This document shows positions 45,193 through 53,814 of a stretch of DNA of 64,000 nucleotides, piece by piece. How positions within the stretch are numbered: position 1 is the first letter of the stretch; each line of letters starts with the position of its first letter. The position numbers and the translations under genes are program-made. Source of the stretch: Pseudomonas mosselii (lineage in GTDB: Bacteria; Pseudomonadota; Gammaproteobacteria; Pseudomonadales; Pseudomonadaceae); contig NZ_CP081966.1 of the NCBI RefSeq assembly GCF_019823065.1, forward strand, positions 5,487,501-5,551,500, in the 5' to 3' direction. The notes under the pieces were generated by a model. The model searched no databases and was not told the DNA's origin. It saw only the letters and a program-made list of their open reading frames with translations.

Positions 45193-45300
45193 TTACTTGC
45201 CGCGATTGGCGAACTGCTTGCGAACGCCTGCGAACTCGTCAGCGTTACGATCCTTGAGGTTCTGGTAGTATGCAGGGCGGCTGCCCCTACCGGCAAGCGG
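45193..45300 (-). pseudogene. 3' remnant of an unidentified gene
   Basis: A minus-strand frame ends Y-Y-Q-N-L-K-D-R-N-A-D-E-F-A-G-V-R-K-Q-F then A-N-R-G-K and a stop, 17 bp before a good terminator. The upstream part is missing and no start fits. The protein family was not recognised. It looks like a gene tail with its own terminator left by a deletion. Confidence 0.45.
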
Positions 45301-45351
45301 CAAGCAGCTCGCTGTAAGCGCCTCGTTGACGATATACACATGAGCACCTAA

Positions 45352-45528
45352 GAAGCGGATCTTCGGGAAGCTCGTGGTATAGCAGAAGTGTTCATCCTAG
45401 GACTGGTTGAATGTGGCCATTTACGACCAGATGGCGAACGTGAGTACGTAATACTCAGCAGCATCCATCGCCGACAGGACTTCCTACGTAAGCGCTCCAT
45501 GAACCCCACATTCAAAGCGCTTACCTGA
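45352..45528 (+). pseudogene. Unidentified coding remnant interrupted by the IS66 element
   Basis: A 58-codon frame without a start encodes a protein-like sequence (I-L-G-L-V-E-C-G-H-L-R-P-D-G-E-R-E-Y-V-I). It runs into the left end of the IS66-family element at 45488, where its natural 3' end is lost. Family not recognised. Confidence 0.35.
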
Positions 45529-45572
45529 TCCCCGATGCTGTGCTCCCGATTTCTTTCTGGAGTTCGCCGACC

Positions 45573-45932
45573 ATGATGCGACCCGACGCCAAAGTCGAAA
45601 AAGTGTACCTCTACCCCAAGCCCGTCGACTTCCGAAAGTCCATCGATAGCCTGGCTGCGCTGGTCGAACTCGATATCAAAGTGGCGGTGTTCGACCCGGT
45701 GCTATTCGTCTTCCTCAACAAGCCGCGCAACCGCGTGAAGATCTTGTACTGGGAACGCAACGGCTTCTACCTCTGGCTCAAACGCCTGGACTCCGAACGG
45801 CTCAAAACCTCACCCGATCCGACTGACGTGGCCATCGTACTGACCGTTCAGGAACTGAACTGGCTACTCGACGGCTTCAACCTCTGGCGCAACCGTCCGC
45901 ATCAGGTTTTGACGCCTCGATACGTCGCCTGA
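45573..45932 (+). CDS. tnpB: IS66-family accessory protein TnpB
   Basis: The protein is 119 residues from the first ATG of M-M-R-P-D-A, with GGAG about 10 bp upstream. It carries the IS66 Orf2 pattern V-E-K-V-Y-L-Y-P-K-P-V-D-F-R-K-S-I-D-S-L-A-A-L-V and V-K-I-L-Y-W-E-R-N-G-F-Y-L-W-L-K-R-L. It appears intact. TnpB is needed for IS66 transposition together with TnpC, but TnpC here is broken. Confidence 0.92.
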   Translation: MMRPDAKVEKVYLYPKPVDFRKSIDSLAALVELDIKVAVFDPVLFVFLNKPRNRVKILYWERNGFYLWLKRLDSERLKTSPDPTDVAIVLTVQELNWLLDGFNLWRNRPHQVLTPRYVA

Positions 45933-45950
45933 TTCGGTATAATTCGCGGC

Positions 45951-47468
45951 ATGATTTCCATGCCCGAAGACCTCCCTGACGATCCTGTTCTGCTCAAGCA
46001 ACTGCTTGAGCAGATGATCAACGAGCGCGCGTCCGACAGGGCAAGATCGTTCATCTCGAAGAGGAAGTTGCGCTGTTGCGCCAGCGACTGTTCGGGCCAA
46101 GACCGATCAGACAGGCGATGCGGCGACGCCACAGTTGCCGCTCTTCGACGAAGCGGAAAGCCTAGCAGAACCCTTGGATGAGGCCGGCGACGAAGAAGTC
46201 GTTGCACCGACCAAGCACCGTGGTAAACGCAAACCACTGCCGGCTGATTTACCGCGTATCGAGGTTGTCCACGAACTGCCCGAGCATGAGCTGACGTGTG
46301 CTTGTGGCTGCCGCAAACAGGCCATTGGTGAAGAGGTCAGCGAACAGCTTGAAATCGTCCCGATGCAGATTCGCGTCATCAAACATGTTCGCAAGGTGTA
46401 TGACTGCCGCGACTGCGAGTCAGCGCCCGTAACGGCGGACAAGCCTGCCCAGGTGATTGAGAAAAGCATGGCTAGCCCGAGTGCGCTGGGCATGCTGCTC
46501 ACCACCAAATACGTAGACGACCTACCGCTTCATCGCTTCGAAAAAGTGTTGGGGCGCCACGGTATCGATATCTCGCGCCAAACCCTGGCACACTGGGTGA
46601 CTCAATGCAGCGAGCACTTCCAACCGCTGCTGAATCTGATGCGCGAAAGCCTGTTGAGCAGTCGGATCATCCACTGTGATGAAACACGTGTGCAGGTGTT
46701 GAAAGAGCCTGGCCGTGAGCCCAGTAGCCAATCCTGGATGTGGGTACAAACCGGCGGCCCACCTGATCGGCTAGTGATCCTTTTCGACTACGCCACCAGC
46801 CGAGCGCAGGAGGTGCCGACGCGCCTGCTGGATGGCTATCGCGGCTATGTCATGACCGACGACTACGCCGGCTACAACGCGCTGGCTGCACAGGACGGCG
46901 TGGAGCGGTTGGGCTGCTGGGCGCACGCACGCCGCAAGTTCGTCGAAGCGCAGAAAGTGCAGCCCAAGGGTAAAACCGGGCGCACAGACATCGCCCTGAA
47001 CTTGATCAACAAGCTGTATGGCATCGAGCGCGACCTTAAGGACGGCAGCGATGAAGATCGTAGGGCTGCCCGCATGGAGCGCAGCCTGCCATTGCTGGCT
47101 CAGCTGAAAAGCTGGGTAGAGAAAACGCAACCTCAGGTCACGACGCAGAATGCCTTGGGCAAGGCCATCGGCTACTTGGCCAGCAACTGGAGCAAGTTGG
47201 AACGCTACGTCGAGCACGGCTGCTTACCGATCAACAACAACGCAGCCAAGCGTGCGATCCACCCGCTTGTCATCGGCAGAAAGAACTGGTTGTTCAGTGA
47301 CACGCCCAAAGGTGCCACTGCCATCGCACAACTTTACAGCTTGGTAGAAACGGCCAAGAACCCTATGCGTGGCTGCGCCACGTACTGAAACGCCTGCCGC
47401 AGGCGTCCTCAATGGAAGACTACGAAGCGCTACTGCCGTGGAATTGCACACCTCAAATACACAGCTAG
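45951..47468 (+). pseudogene. tnpC: IS66-family transposase TnpC, frameshifted
   Basis: The reading frame of a roughly 500-residue TnpC is split. A 1-nt loss near 46033 and another near 46103 break the N-terminal [14 protein letters not shown] coiled-coil region. A deletion of about 10-11 nt near 47357 removes the link before [10 protein letters not shown], giving a premature stop at 47388 instead of 47468. The intervening part keeps the CxCxC-type zinc region and two catalytic Asp (C-D-E-T, D-D-Y-A-G-Y). The usual A-E-R-A-I-R-P motif reads A-K-R-A-I-H-P, replacing the expected catalytic Glu. Confidence 0.85.
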
Positions 47469-47615
47469 GTGCGCTGCCCATCCTTGGCTAGGTGGGGTTC
47501 ATGGAGCGCTTACATAGCCATCCCCCCGCAGTATTCTTGGTACCCCTCTATGCAAAACGTTATATCCTTGATCGAATGAGCGAGGACATCTCTCCCGGCG
47601 CGCAAGGAGCAAACA

Positions 47616-48341
47616 ATGGATTTTCACGCAACTACTAGCTGGTTGTGGGCCGGAATCAACCACGTGTTTTCAAGTTCGCTTGTGACCGCGTTGATCGGGG
47701 CATTCATCGGTGGGTACTTTACCATGAGGGCAACCCGTAGAACATTTGAGCGGTCAGAGGTTGCCGCGAAGAACGCGCGTGAGATTGCAGATCAGAAGGC
47801 TCACATTGATCGCCAAGTAATTGTCTACAACACCAGCCAGCTGATACTGGTTGAACTAACAACGGCATGGGATCTGTATTCGGAAGAATATGCGAGAGAA
47901 CTCCTTGATCTCGAAGAGGGGTCGCCCTATGTGACCGTTTGGCCGATCGGTCAAAACCCCTTCCCCCTCTTTGACTCTGCACCGGAGTGTTTGGCAGAGC
48001 TGCCCCCAGACATCACAAAGCAAGCCATTCGCTTCTACATGCGAGCCAAAGGCATCATTTCCATGGTCGAAATGAATAATGCAGATTCTGAAAAAGCCCT
48101 CGACCACGCACGTACCGAAATGCTGCGCCGACAAGCTGAGTTTGCCAAGCAGTCTCGTTCGGCTGGAGAACTGACAGCCAAGCTCCAAGAGCTCTACGAG
48201 AGCGAAAGCATCCGGGTGGCTAAGCTGATAGGTATGGGATCGACAGCTGACGCCATGAAGCTAGTCACTGCCGAGGTTGACAGTTTAGTTGCCGACCTCA
48301 AGCTGCGGCTGAGCGGCCTTCCCCGTCCGCACTGGCGATAA
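47616..48341 (+). CDS. Unknown single-pass membrane protein with coiled coil
   Basis: The 241-residue protein has AAGGAG 8 bp before the ATG. One transmembrane helix lies at about residues 18-38 (S-S-L-V-T-A-L-I-G-A-F-I-G-G-Y-F), followed by a charged helical segment (about 40-75) and a helical C-terminal half (about 140-235). No family recognised. It lies in the island between the IS66 element and hrpB and is probably accessory. A relation to phage defence is possible but unsupported. Confidence 0.65.
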   Translation: MDFHATTSWLWAGINHVFSSSLVTALIGAFIGGYFTMRATRRTFERSEVAAKNAREIADQKAHIDRQVIVYNTSQLILVELTTAWDLYSEEYARELLDLEEGSPYVTVWPIGQNPFPLFDSAPECLAELPPDITKQAIRFYMRAKGIISMVEMNNADSEKALDHARTEMLRRQAEFAKQSRSAGELTAKLQELYESESIRVAKLIGMGSTADAMKLVTAEVDSLVADLKLRLSGLPRPHWR

Positions 48342-48523
48342 GGACCGTCGCACCCACTTAAAAATAGGCGGAAACCATTGCCCTTAATGCTGGAGTGCGG
48401 GAGGTGGATTCGCCGGACGTTCCACATTACAGCTGAGCAACCTGCGGCAAGTCCTGCAAGAACTCGCGAACCTTAGCCCCGACGCTGCCGAGTCATTACC
48501 CTCATTTTGATCGCAGTTGAAAG

Positions 48524-51052
48524 TCACGTATCTCTTGGCTTCGCTCGCGCTGTAGCCTGAGCCACAAGGGGATCGTCGGGCCAAAAATGCTTGGGATAGC
48601 GCCCTTTCAGGTCCTTCTTCACCTCGGCATAGGTGGTGCGCCAGAAGTTGGCCAGGTCCTGGGTCACCTGCACCGGCCGGCGCGCCGGTGACAGCAGGTG
48701 CAGTTTGACCTGCTGGCGGCCATTGGCAATGCGCGGGGTGTCGGCCAGGCCGAACAGCTCCTGCAGGCGCACGGCAAGGATCGGTGGCTGCTCGCTGTAG
48801 TCCAGGCGAATACTGGACCCCGAGGGCACGGCCAGGTGCGATGGCGCCAGCTCGTCCAGGCGCTGGGGCAGCGGCCAGGGCAGCAGGTTGCGCAGCATCG
48901 AGGGCAGGTCCAGGTTGGCGAAGTGGCTCAGCCGCGACACCTTGCCCAGATAAGGTTGCAACCAGTCTTCCAGGCTGGCGAGCAAGGCGTCGTCGCCCAG
49001 ATCCGGCCACTCGCTGTGGCCGTCCTTTTCCAGATCCAGCTGACGCAGCAGCGCGACGCGGGCCTGCCACTGGCGCAGTTCCGGGGTCCAGGTCAGCAGG
49101 TTCAGGCCCTTGCGCCGCACCAGCCCCAGCAATGCCCTGGCCCGTGCGTCGTCATCCAGCCCCGGCAACGGTTCACGGCTGAGCACCAGCTCACCGACCT
49201 TGCGCTGGCGCTCGGCGCGCAGCACCTGTTCACGTTCGTCCCAGTCGAGCAGGTCGAGTTGCTCCACCTGCTCGGCCAGCACACCGTCGAACAGCGCCGG
49301 ATCGAATTCGGCGGCCAGGTAGATGCGTTCCTCACGCTGTCCCTGGCGGCTGCCCAGGTCGGCAATCACCAACCACGGGCTTTTCATTAGCGCATCGGCT
49401 TCGGCGAACAACGCCGCCCGGCCATTGGCCAGGCGGTACTCGGCGCCGCCTTCGCGACGCTGCTGCGCCACCCGGTCGGGGTAGGCCAGCGCCAGCACGG
49501 CGCCCAGCCAGCGGGGATGGTCGGGGTCGGCGACCGGGCTGCGCGGTTTGCCACGCAACTGGCCGCGGTACTGCCGAGCCAGTTGCCGGGCGCGCTGCAC
49601 GCCGCCCTGCCCGCCACGGGAGGCGCGGCTTTCACCGCTGAGCAGCGCCAGCCGGCTGTGAAGGTCGGCACCGCCGCCGCGCAGGATGTCGCGCTCGCCC
49701 AGCAGCGCGGCGACATCGCAGGCCATGTCGGCCAATCCGAGGTCCTGCCCGCGCAGCAGCAGATGGGCGATGCGCGGATGCGCAGGCAGCTCGGCCATGG
49801 CCTGGCCATGTGAACTCAAGTTGTCGCGGCAACCGGGTTTGAAGGCACCGAGCCGGGCCAGCAGGTCCTGGGCCTGGCCGTAAGCAGCGGCCGGTGGCTG
49901 GTCGAGCCAGCTGAGCTGCTCCGGTGGCACACCCCAGCGCGCCAGCTGCAGGGCCAGCCCGGCCAAGTCGGCCTGGAGGATCTCGGCGCTGCCATGGGCC
50001 GCCAACTGATCGTGCTGCGCCTCGGACCACAGTCGATAGCACACGCCGGGCTCGAGGCGACCGGCACGCCCAGCACGCTGGGTGGCACTGGCGCGGGAAA
50101 TGCGCTGGGTGTCCAGGCGGGTCATGCCGCTGCCGGGATCGAAGCGCGGCACCCGCGCCAGACCTGCGTCGATCACCACGCGCACACCGTCGATGGTCAG
50201 GCTGGTTTCCGCGATATTGGTGGCCAGCACCACCTTGCGTTGGCCCTTGGGCGCCGGCTCGATGGCGGCACGCTGGGCGCTCAGTTCAAGCTCGCCGTGC
50301 AGCGGACAGAGCAGGACGTCCGGACGCTCGCCCACGGCCTCCTGCAGGGCCTGGTGCACACGGCGGATCTCGGCCTGCCCGGGGAGGAACACCAGCAGGC
50401 TGCCGGACTCGTCGGCCAGGGCCTGGAGCACGCAGTCGACCACCCGCGGCTCGACGAACTCGCCAGGCTGCCAGGGCCGGCTCCAGCGGATCTCCACCGG
50501 ATGCATGCGTCCCTGGCTGCTGATGATCGGCGCGTCGTCGAGCAGGCGCGAGAGCCGCTCGCCCTCCAGCGTCGCCGACATCAGCAGGACCTTCAGCGGC
50601 GGCTCGTCGCGCAGCAGCGCCCGGCCGTTGAGGCTCAGGGCCAGGGCCAGGTCGGCATCCAGGCTGCGTTCGTGGAACTCGTCGAAGATCAGCAGCCCCA
50701 CCCCCTCCAGCGCAGGATCCGCCTGCAGGCGGCGGGTGAGGATGCCCTCGGTGACCACTTCGATGCGCGTGTTCGGGCCGACCTTGCTGTCCAGGCGGAT
50801 GCGGTAGCCCACGGTTTCGCCGACCTTCTCGCCCAATTCGCTGGCCAGGCGCTCGGCAGCGGCGCGGGCGGCCAGGCGCCGGGGCTCGAGCATGAGGATG
50901 CTCTGTCCTTGCAGCCAGGGCTCATCAAGCAGGGCCAGGGGCACGCGGGTGGTCTTGCCGGCGCCGGGGGGCGCCTCGAGCACCGCTTCGTCACGTTGGG
51001 CCAGGGCCTGGCGCAGGTCGGACAGTACGGCATCGATCGGTAATGAAATCAT
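48524..51052 (-). CDS. hrpB: ATP-dependent helicase HrpB, full-length copy
   Basis: The 842-residue DEAH/RHA-type helicase has Walker A P-P-G-A-G-K-T-T (about 28-35), D-E-F-H-E-R, M-S-A-T-L-E, Q-R-A-G-R-A-G-R and the HrpB-specific C-terminal domain ending L-K-G-R-Y-P-K-H-F-W-P-D-D-P. It is complete and probably functional. Its 3' part from 50198 downward is duplicated at 40742-42361. The final about 70 bp differ from the left copy (K-P-R-D-T versus K-P-R-K-A at the C-terminus), so its tail seems to come from a related but different hrpB. Confidence 0.93.
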   Translation of the reverse strand: MISLPIDAVLSDLRQALAQRDEAVLEAPPGAGKTTRVPLALLDEPWLQGQSILMLEPRRLAARAAAERLASELGEKVGETVGYRIRLDSKVGPNTRIEVVTEGILTRRLQADPALEGVGLLIFDEFHERSLDADLALALSLNGRALLRDEPPLKVLLMSATLEGERLSRLLDDAPIISSQGRMHPVEIRWSRPWQPGEFVEPRVVDCVLQALADESGSLLVFLPGQAEIRRVHQALQEAVGERPDVLLCPLHGELELSAQRAAIEPAPKGQRKVVLATNIAETSLTIDGVRVVIDAGLARVPRFDPGSGMTRLDTQRISRASATQRAGRAGRLEPGVCYRLWSEAQHDQLAAHGSAEILQADLAGLALQLARWGVPPEQLSWLDQPPAAAYGQAQDLLARLGAFKPGCRDNLSSHGQAMAELPAHPRIAHLLLRGQDLGLADMACDVAALLGERDILRGGGADLHSRLALLSGESRASRGGQGGVQRARQLARQYRGQLRGKPRSPVADPDHPRWLGAVLALAYPDRVAQQRREGGAEYRLANGRAALFAEADALMKSPWLVIADLGSRQGQREERIYLAAEFDPALFDGVLAEQVEQLDLLDWDEREQVLRAERQRKVGELVLSREPLPGLDDDARARALLGLVRRKGLNLLTWTPELRQWQARVALLRQLDLEKDGHSEWPDLGDDALLASLEDWLQPYLGKVSRLSHFANLDLPSMLRNLLPWPLPQRLDELAPSHLAVPSGSSIRLDYSEQPPILAVRLQELFGLADTPRIANGRQQVKLHLLSPARRPVQVTQDLANFWRTTYAEVKKDLKGRYPKHFWPDDPLVAQATARAKPRDT
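48588..50198. repeat. Right direct repeat (hrpB segment) flanking the island
   Basis: Partner of 40742-42361 in direct orientation. It is inside the intact hrpB. The copies differ by a handful of substitutions and one 9-bp indel. Confidence 0.93.
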
Positions 51053-51171
51053 GGTGGTCCTCGAACAATCGACCGAGTATAACGGCGAACCGAGGCTGCC
51101 CTATCATGGTCTTAACCTCAGGCGTGCACGATTGCCGCGCCCTTGTTTGTCGTTATCTTCCGGAGATTCAC

Positions 51172-51591
51172 ATGCGCATCCCTTCCCGCGTCATCGGTGG
51201 CGCCCTGATCGCCACCTTGCTGACCCAGCTGACGGCCTGCGGCACCCTGTTCTACCCTGACCGTCGCGGCCAGATCGAAGGCAAGATCGACCCCGTGGTC
51301 GCGGCCATGGACGCCATCGGTATCCTGTTCTACGTGATTCCCGGCCTGATCGCCTTCGGCATCGATTTTGCCACCGGCGCCATCTACTACCCTGGCGGCA
51401 AGAGCGCGCAGATCGACCCGGCCAAGCTCAAGCCGGCGATCAATGCCGACGGACAGGTCGACCGGACCAAGCTGCAGGCTATCCTTGAAAGCGAACTGGG
51501 CCAGCGCCTGCCGCTGAACGACCCGCGGCTGATCCAGCACCGCGGCAGCGTCGAGCAACTGGCCAGCTACGGCCTGGTACCCGCGGCCTGA
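51172..51591 (+). CDS. YceK/YidQ-like lipoprotein
   Basis: The protein is 139 residues from ATG 51172, with GGAG 6 bp upstream. A signal peptide ends in the lipobox L-T-A-C (Cys23). The mature part has the YceK/YidQ-type pattern G-T-L-F-Y-P-D-R-R-G-Q-I-E-G-K-I-D-P and a hydrophobic stretch (about 48-65) before I-D-F-A-T-G-A-I-Y-Y-P-G. It is an envelope lipoprotein of unknown role. It is 24 bp upstream of the cation-efflux gene. Confidence 0.82.
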   Translation: MRIPSRVIGGALIATLLTQLTACGTLFYPDRRGQIEGKIDPVVAAMDAIGILFYVIPGLIAFGIDFATGAIYYPGGKSAQIDPAKLKPAINADGQVDRTKLQAILESELGQRLPLNDPRLIQHRGSVEQLASYGLVPAA

Positions 51592-51615
51592 CCTGATCCG
51601 GACGATCTCCTGCGC

Positions 51616-52485
51616 ATGACTGCCACCGCCGAACACCAACGCCTGCTGCGCCTGGCCACCCGCGCCTCGCTGAGCGTCGCCTGCATCCTGGTGCTGAGCA
51701 AGGCCGTGGCCTGGTGGCTGAGCGGCTCGGTCAGCCTGCTGGCCGGGCTGACCGACTCGGCGCTGGATGCCGCCGCCTCCTTCCTCAACCTGCTGGCGGT
51801 GCATTACGCGCTGCGCCCGGCCGATGACGACCACCGTTTCGGCCATGGCAAGGCCGAAGCCCTGGCCGGCATGGCCCAGGCGCTGTTCATCGGGGTCAGC
51901 GCGGTGCTGATCGGGGCGCAGGCGGTGGAGCGGCTGAAGTCGCCGGAGCCCCTGGGCGATACCGCGGTCGGCATCGCGGTGATGTTGCTTTCCCTGGCGC
52001 TGACCGTGGCGCTGCTGGCGCTCCAGCGCAAGGTCATCCGCCTGACCGGCTCCACCGCCGTGCGCGCGGACTCGCTGCACTACCGCTCCGACCTGCTGCT
52101 CAATGCCAGCATCCTGCTGGCGCTGCTCCTGGCCCGCTACGGCTGGCCTCAGCTCGACGCCCTGTTCGGCCTGGGGATCGCCCTGTACATCCTGTGGAGC
52201 GCGCTGCAGATCGCCCGCGAGAGCACGGCGATCCTGATGGACAAGGAACTGCCCGCCGATATCGGCGAGCGCATGCTCGAAGTGGTGCTGGCGATCCCCG
52301 GGGTAAGGGGCGTGCATGACCTGCGCACACGGGTCTCCGGCAGCCAGTGGTTCGTGCAACTGCATCTGGAGCTGCCCGGCGACATGCCGCTGCATGCCGC
52401 TCATGAACTGTGCGTGCAGGCCTCGCAGGTCATTCGCCAGCGCTATCCACGGGCCGATGTGATGGTCCACGCCGACCCGGTGTAG
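51616..52485 (+). CDS. fieF: Cation diffusion facilitator (FieF-like)
   Basis: The 289-residue inner-membrane protein has six helices, the CDF metal site S-L-L-A-G-L-T-D-S-A-L-D-A (Asp pair) in helix 2 with H-x-x-x-D (H-Y-R-S-D) in helix 5, and F-G-H-G-K-A-E-A-L-A-G. A C-terminal ferredoxin-like cytoplasmic domain follows (about 205-289). It exports Fe2+/Zn2+-type ions using protons. Assignment to FieF rather than a paralogue is by overall similarity. Confidence 0.88.
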   Translation: MTATAEHQRLLRLATRASLSVACILVLSKAVAWWLSGSVSLLAGLTDSALDAAASFLNLLAVHYALRPADDDHRFGHGKAEALAGMAQALFIGVSAVLIGAQAVERLKSPEPLGDTAVGIAVMLLSLALTVALLALQRKVIRLTGSTAVRADSLHYRSDLLLNASILLALLLARYGWPQLDALFGLGIALYILWSALQIARESTAILMDKELPADIGERMLEVVLAIPGVRGVHDLRTRVSGSQWFVQLHLELPGDMPLHAAHELCVQASQVIRQRYPRADVMVHADPV

Positions 52486-52506
52486 CCGGTTATCGCAAAA
52501 GCGCCA

Positions 52507-53343
52507 TCAATTGATGCTGTAGCCACGCCCGCTCAGGCACGCCCCCAAGGCCCGTCGATAGTTGTCCGCCACATTGGCCGGCGGCGCATAGGTGGCGGTC
52601 GCCGGATCGAATCCCGACTGGCTCACCGCCCAGCGATGGCATTGATAGCGGTCCTGCTCCTGCTGCTCCGGCCCCTGGCCATACATCGGATAGGCGATCA
52701 CATCGTAGCCGCCGCCCTGCTGCGGTATTGGCGCAGGCGCCACAGCGGGCGGGTTGACCACCACGTACTCGCGGCTGTCGGCCAGGTACTGGTAGTAGGT
52801 GTCGGCCACCAGGAAGAACAGCGCACCGCTCAGCCACACTTCACGGGCGTAGGGCGGCAGGTAGCCGACCCGCACGCCGTAGGGCGGTGTGACCACCACG
52901 TAGCCGCCGCCATGGGGGCGGTACCAGTAGCCGCCGGAGTAGAAGTAGTCCTGTCCGCGGTACGGCACCTTCCAATAGCGATCCGGAAAGCGGTCGACGG
53001 TATGCCCGGGATGGTACTGCGGCCCTGGCCCCCAGCCATTGCCATGACCGTCGGGCCGGCCTGACCAGTCGCCACCGGGGCGCTGACCCGGACCGCCCGC
53101 TTCCCAGTGACGGTTATCGCCGTAGCGACGGGGAATGTCCTGGTAATAGCCCTGGCGCGGCGGTTGCGTCTGACGCACTTCGTCACGCGAATTGAGCGGC
53201 GAGCCACGCCGTTCGCCACCGCCCTGCTCCTGCTGACCGCCATGACCGTCATGCCCTTCTCCAGGCCCTTCGGCCAGGGCGCCCAGGCTGATGCCCAGGC
53301 CCAGCAAACCAACACCTGCCAACCGCCAGATGCGCGAACTCAT
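52507..53343 (-). CDS. DUF6515 family secreted protein
   Basis: The protein is 278 residues from ATG 53343, with GAGGAAC just upstream. An N-terminal signal peptide ends near A-L-A-E. A Gly/His/Gln/Arg-rich low-complexity stretch (about 20-115) follows. The conserved core is rich in aromatic residues (Y-F-Y-S-G-G-Y-W-Y-R-P, V-V-T-P-P-Y-G, Y-Y-Q-Y-L-A), then a C-terminal segment with two Cys. Function unknown; probably periplasmic or outer-membrane. Confidence 0.8.
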   Translation of the reverse strand: MSSRIWRLAGVGLLGLGISLGALAEGPGEGHDGHGGQQEQGGGERRGSPLNSRDEVRQTQPPRQGYYQDIPRRYGDNRHWEAGGPGQRPGGDWSGRPDGHGNGWGPGPQYHPGHTVDRFPDRYWKVPYRGQDYFYSGGYWYRPHGGGYVVVTPPYGVRVGYLPPYAREVWLSGALFFLVADTYYQYLADSREYVVVNPPAVAPAPIPQQGGGYDVIAYPMYGQGPEQQEQDRYQCHRWAVSQSGFDPATATYAPPANVADNYRRALGACLSGRGYSIN

Positions 53344-53499
53344 GTTGTTCCTCTCGATGCAAACACCCGCCATTATCGTCGGCAGTCTACTCGGCAGAAC
53401 GCGACCGGCAGATTAAATTAGCCGACATTCTGGTGCGCCAATTGCTCAAAGGCCTGAATGGGATGCTCGCTGGCCTGGCAAGCGTAGCCTGCGGCGCAA

Positions 53500-53528
53500 T
53501 AAAAAAGGGAGGCCTTGCGGCCTCCCTT
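53500..53528 (-). terminator. Rho-independent terminator (minus strand)
   Basis: AAGGGAGGCC and GGCCTCCCTT form a perfect 10-bp stem with a TTGC loop. The adjacent A-run (53500-53506) gives a U-tract on the minus strand. No protein gene on this strand ends here, so it must terminate another transcript. Confidence 0.75.
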
Positions 53529-53700
53529 CGGGAATTGTCGTCCGTGCTCGGCGCTTGTGACACCGGCTCACCTCGCGCCGTCTTCTGGACAGTGCGTAGC
53601 CCGGGGGCCTGGCGGATCCTGTTGGATGGCTGGCCGCGACCGCCCGCCTAGGGCGCGTCGCCGTGGACTGATGTCCGGGCAGTGACTCTGGTGATAAAGA
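53505..53700 (-). ncRNA. Candidate small RNA ending at the terminator
   Basis: The 470-bp gap between the DUF6515 start and the Lrp gene has a strong minus-strand terminator with no credible minus-strand protein gene upstream of it. A -10-like GCCTATCTT (about 53697-53705 on the minus strand) could start a transcript of roughly 150-190 nt. Known sRNA families were not recognised. Boundaries are estimates. Confidence 0.35.
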
Positions 53701-53814
53701 TAGGCCAGACGCCGGGGCAGAGGATTGCGAAGATTGCTCTGATAAATAGCGCTTGCGCAATTTTTCACTCAGGATCGATAATTCGCAGCAATCCGAACAG
53801 AAAAGGCCCTTTCC

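Larger units (their letters stand above)
45488..47513 (+). mobile_element. Degenerate IS66-family insertion sequence (tnpA-less)
   Basis: The element is bounded by perfect 22-bp inverted repeats starting GTAAGCGCTCCATGAA (45488-45509 and 47492-47513) and is 2026 bp long. It holds tnpB and a damaged tnpC; there is no room for tnpA between the left end and tnpB. The 8 bp outside each end (CTTCCTAC and ATAGCCAT) do not match, so no target duplication remains. This suggests rearrangement or deletion after insertion. Confidence 0.88.

Noticed and set aside
45480..47521. 8-bp target-site duplication around the IS66 element
   Set aside because: The flanking octamers CTTCCTAC and ATAGCCAT do not match.
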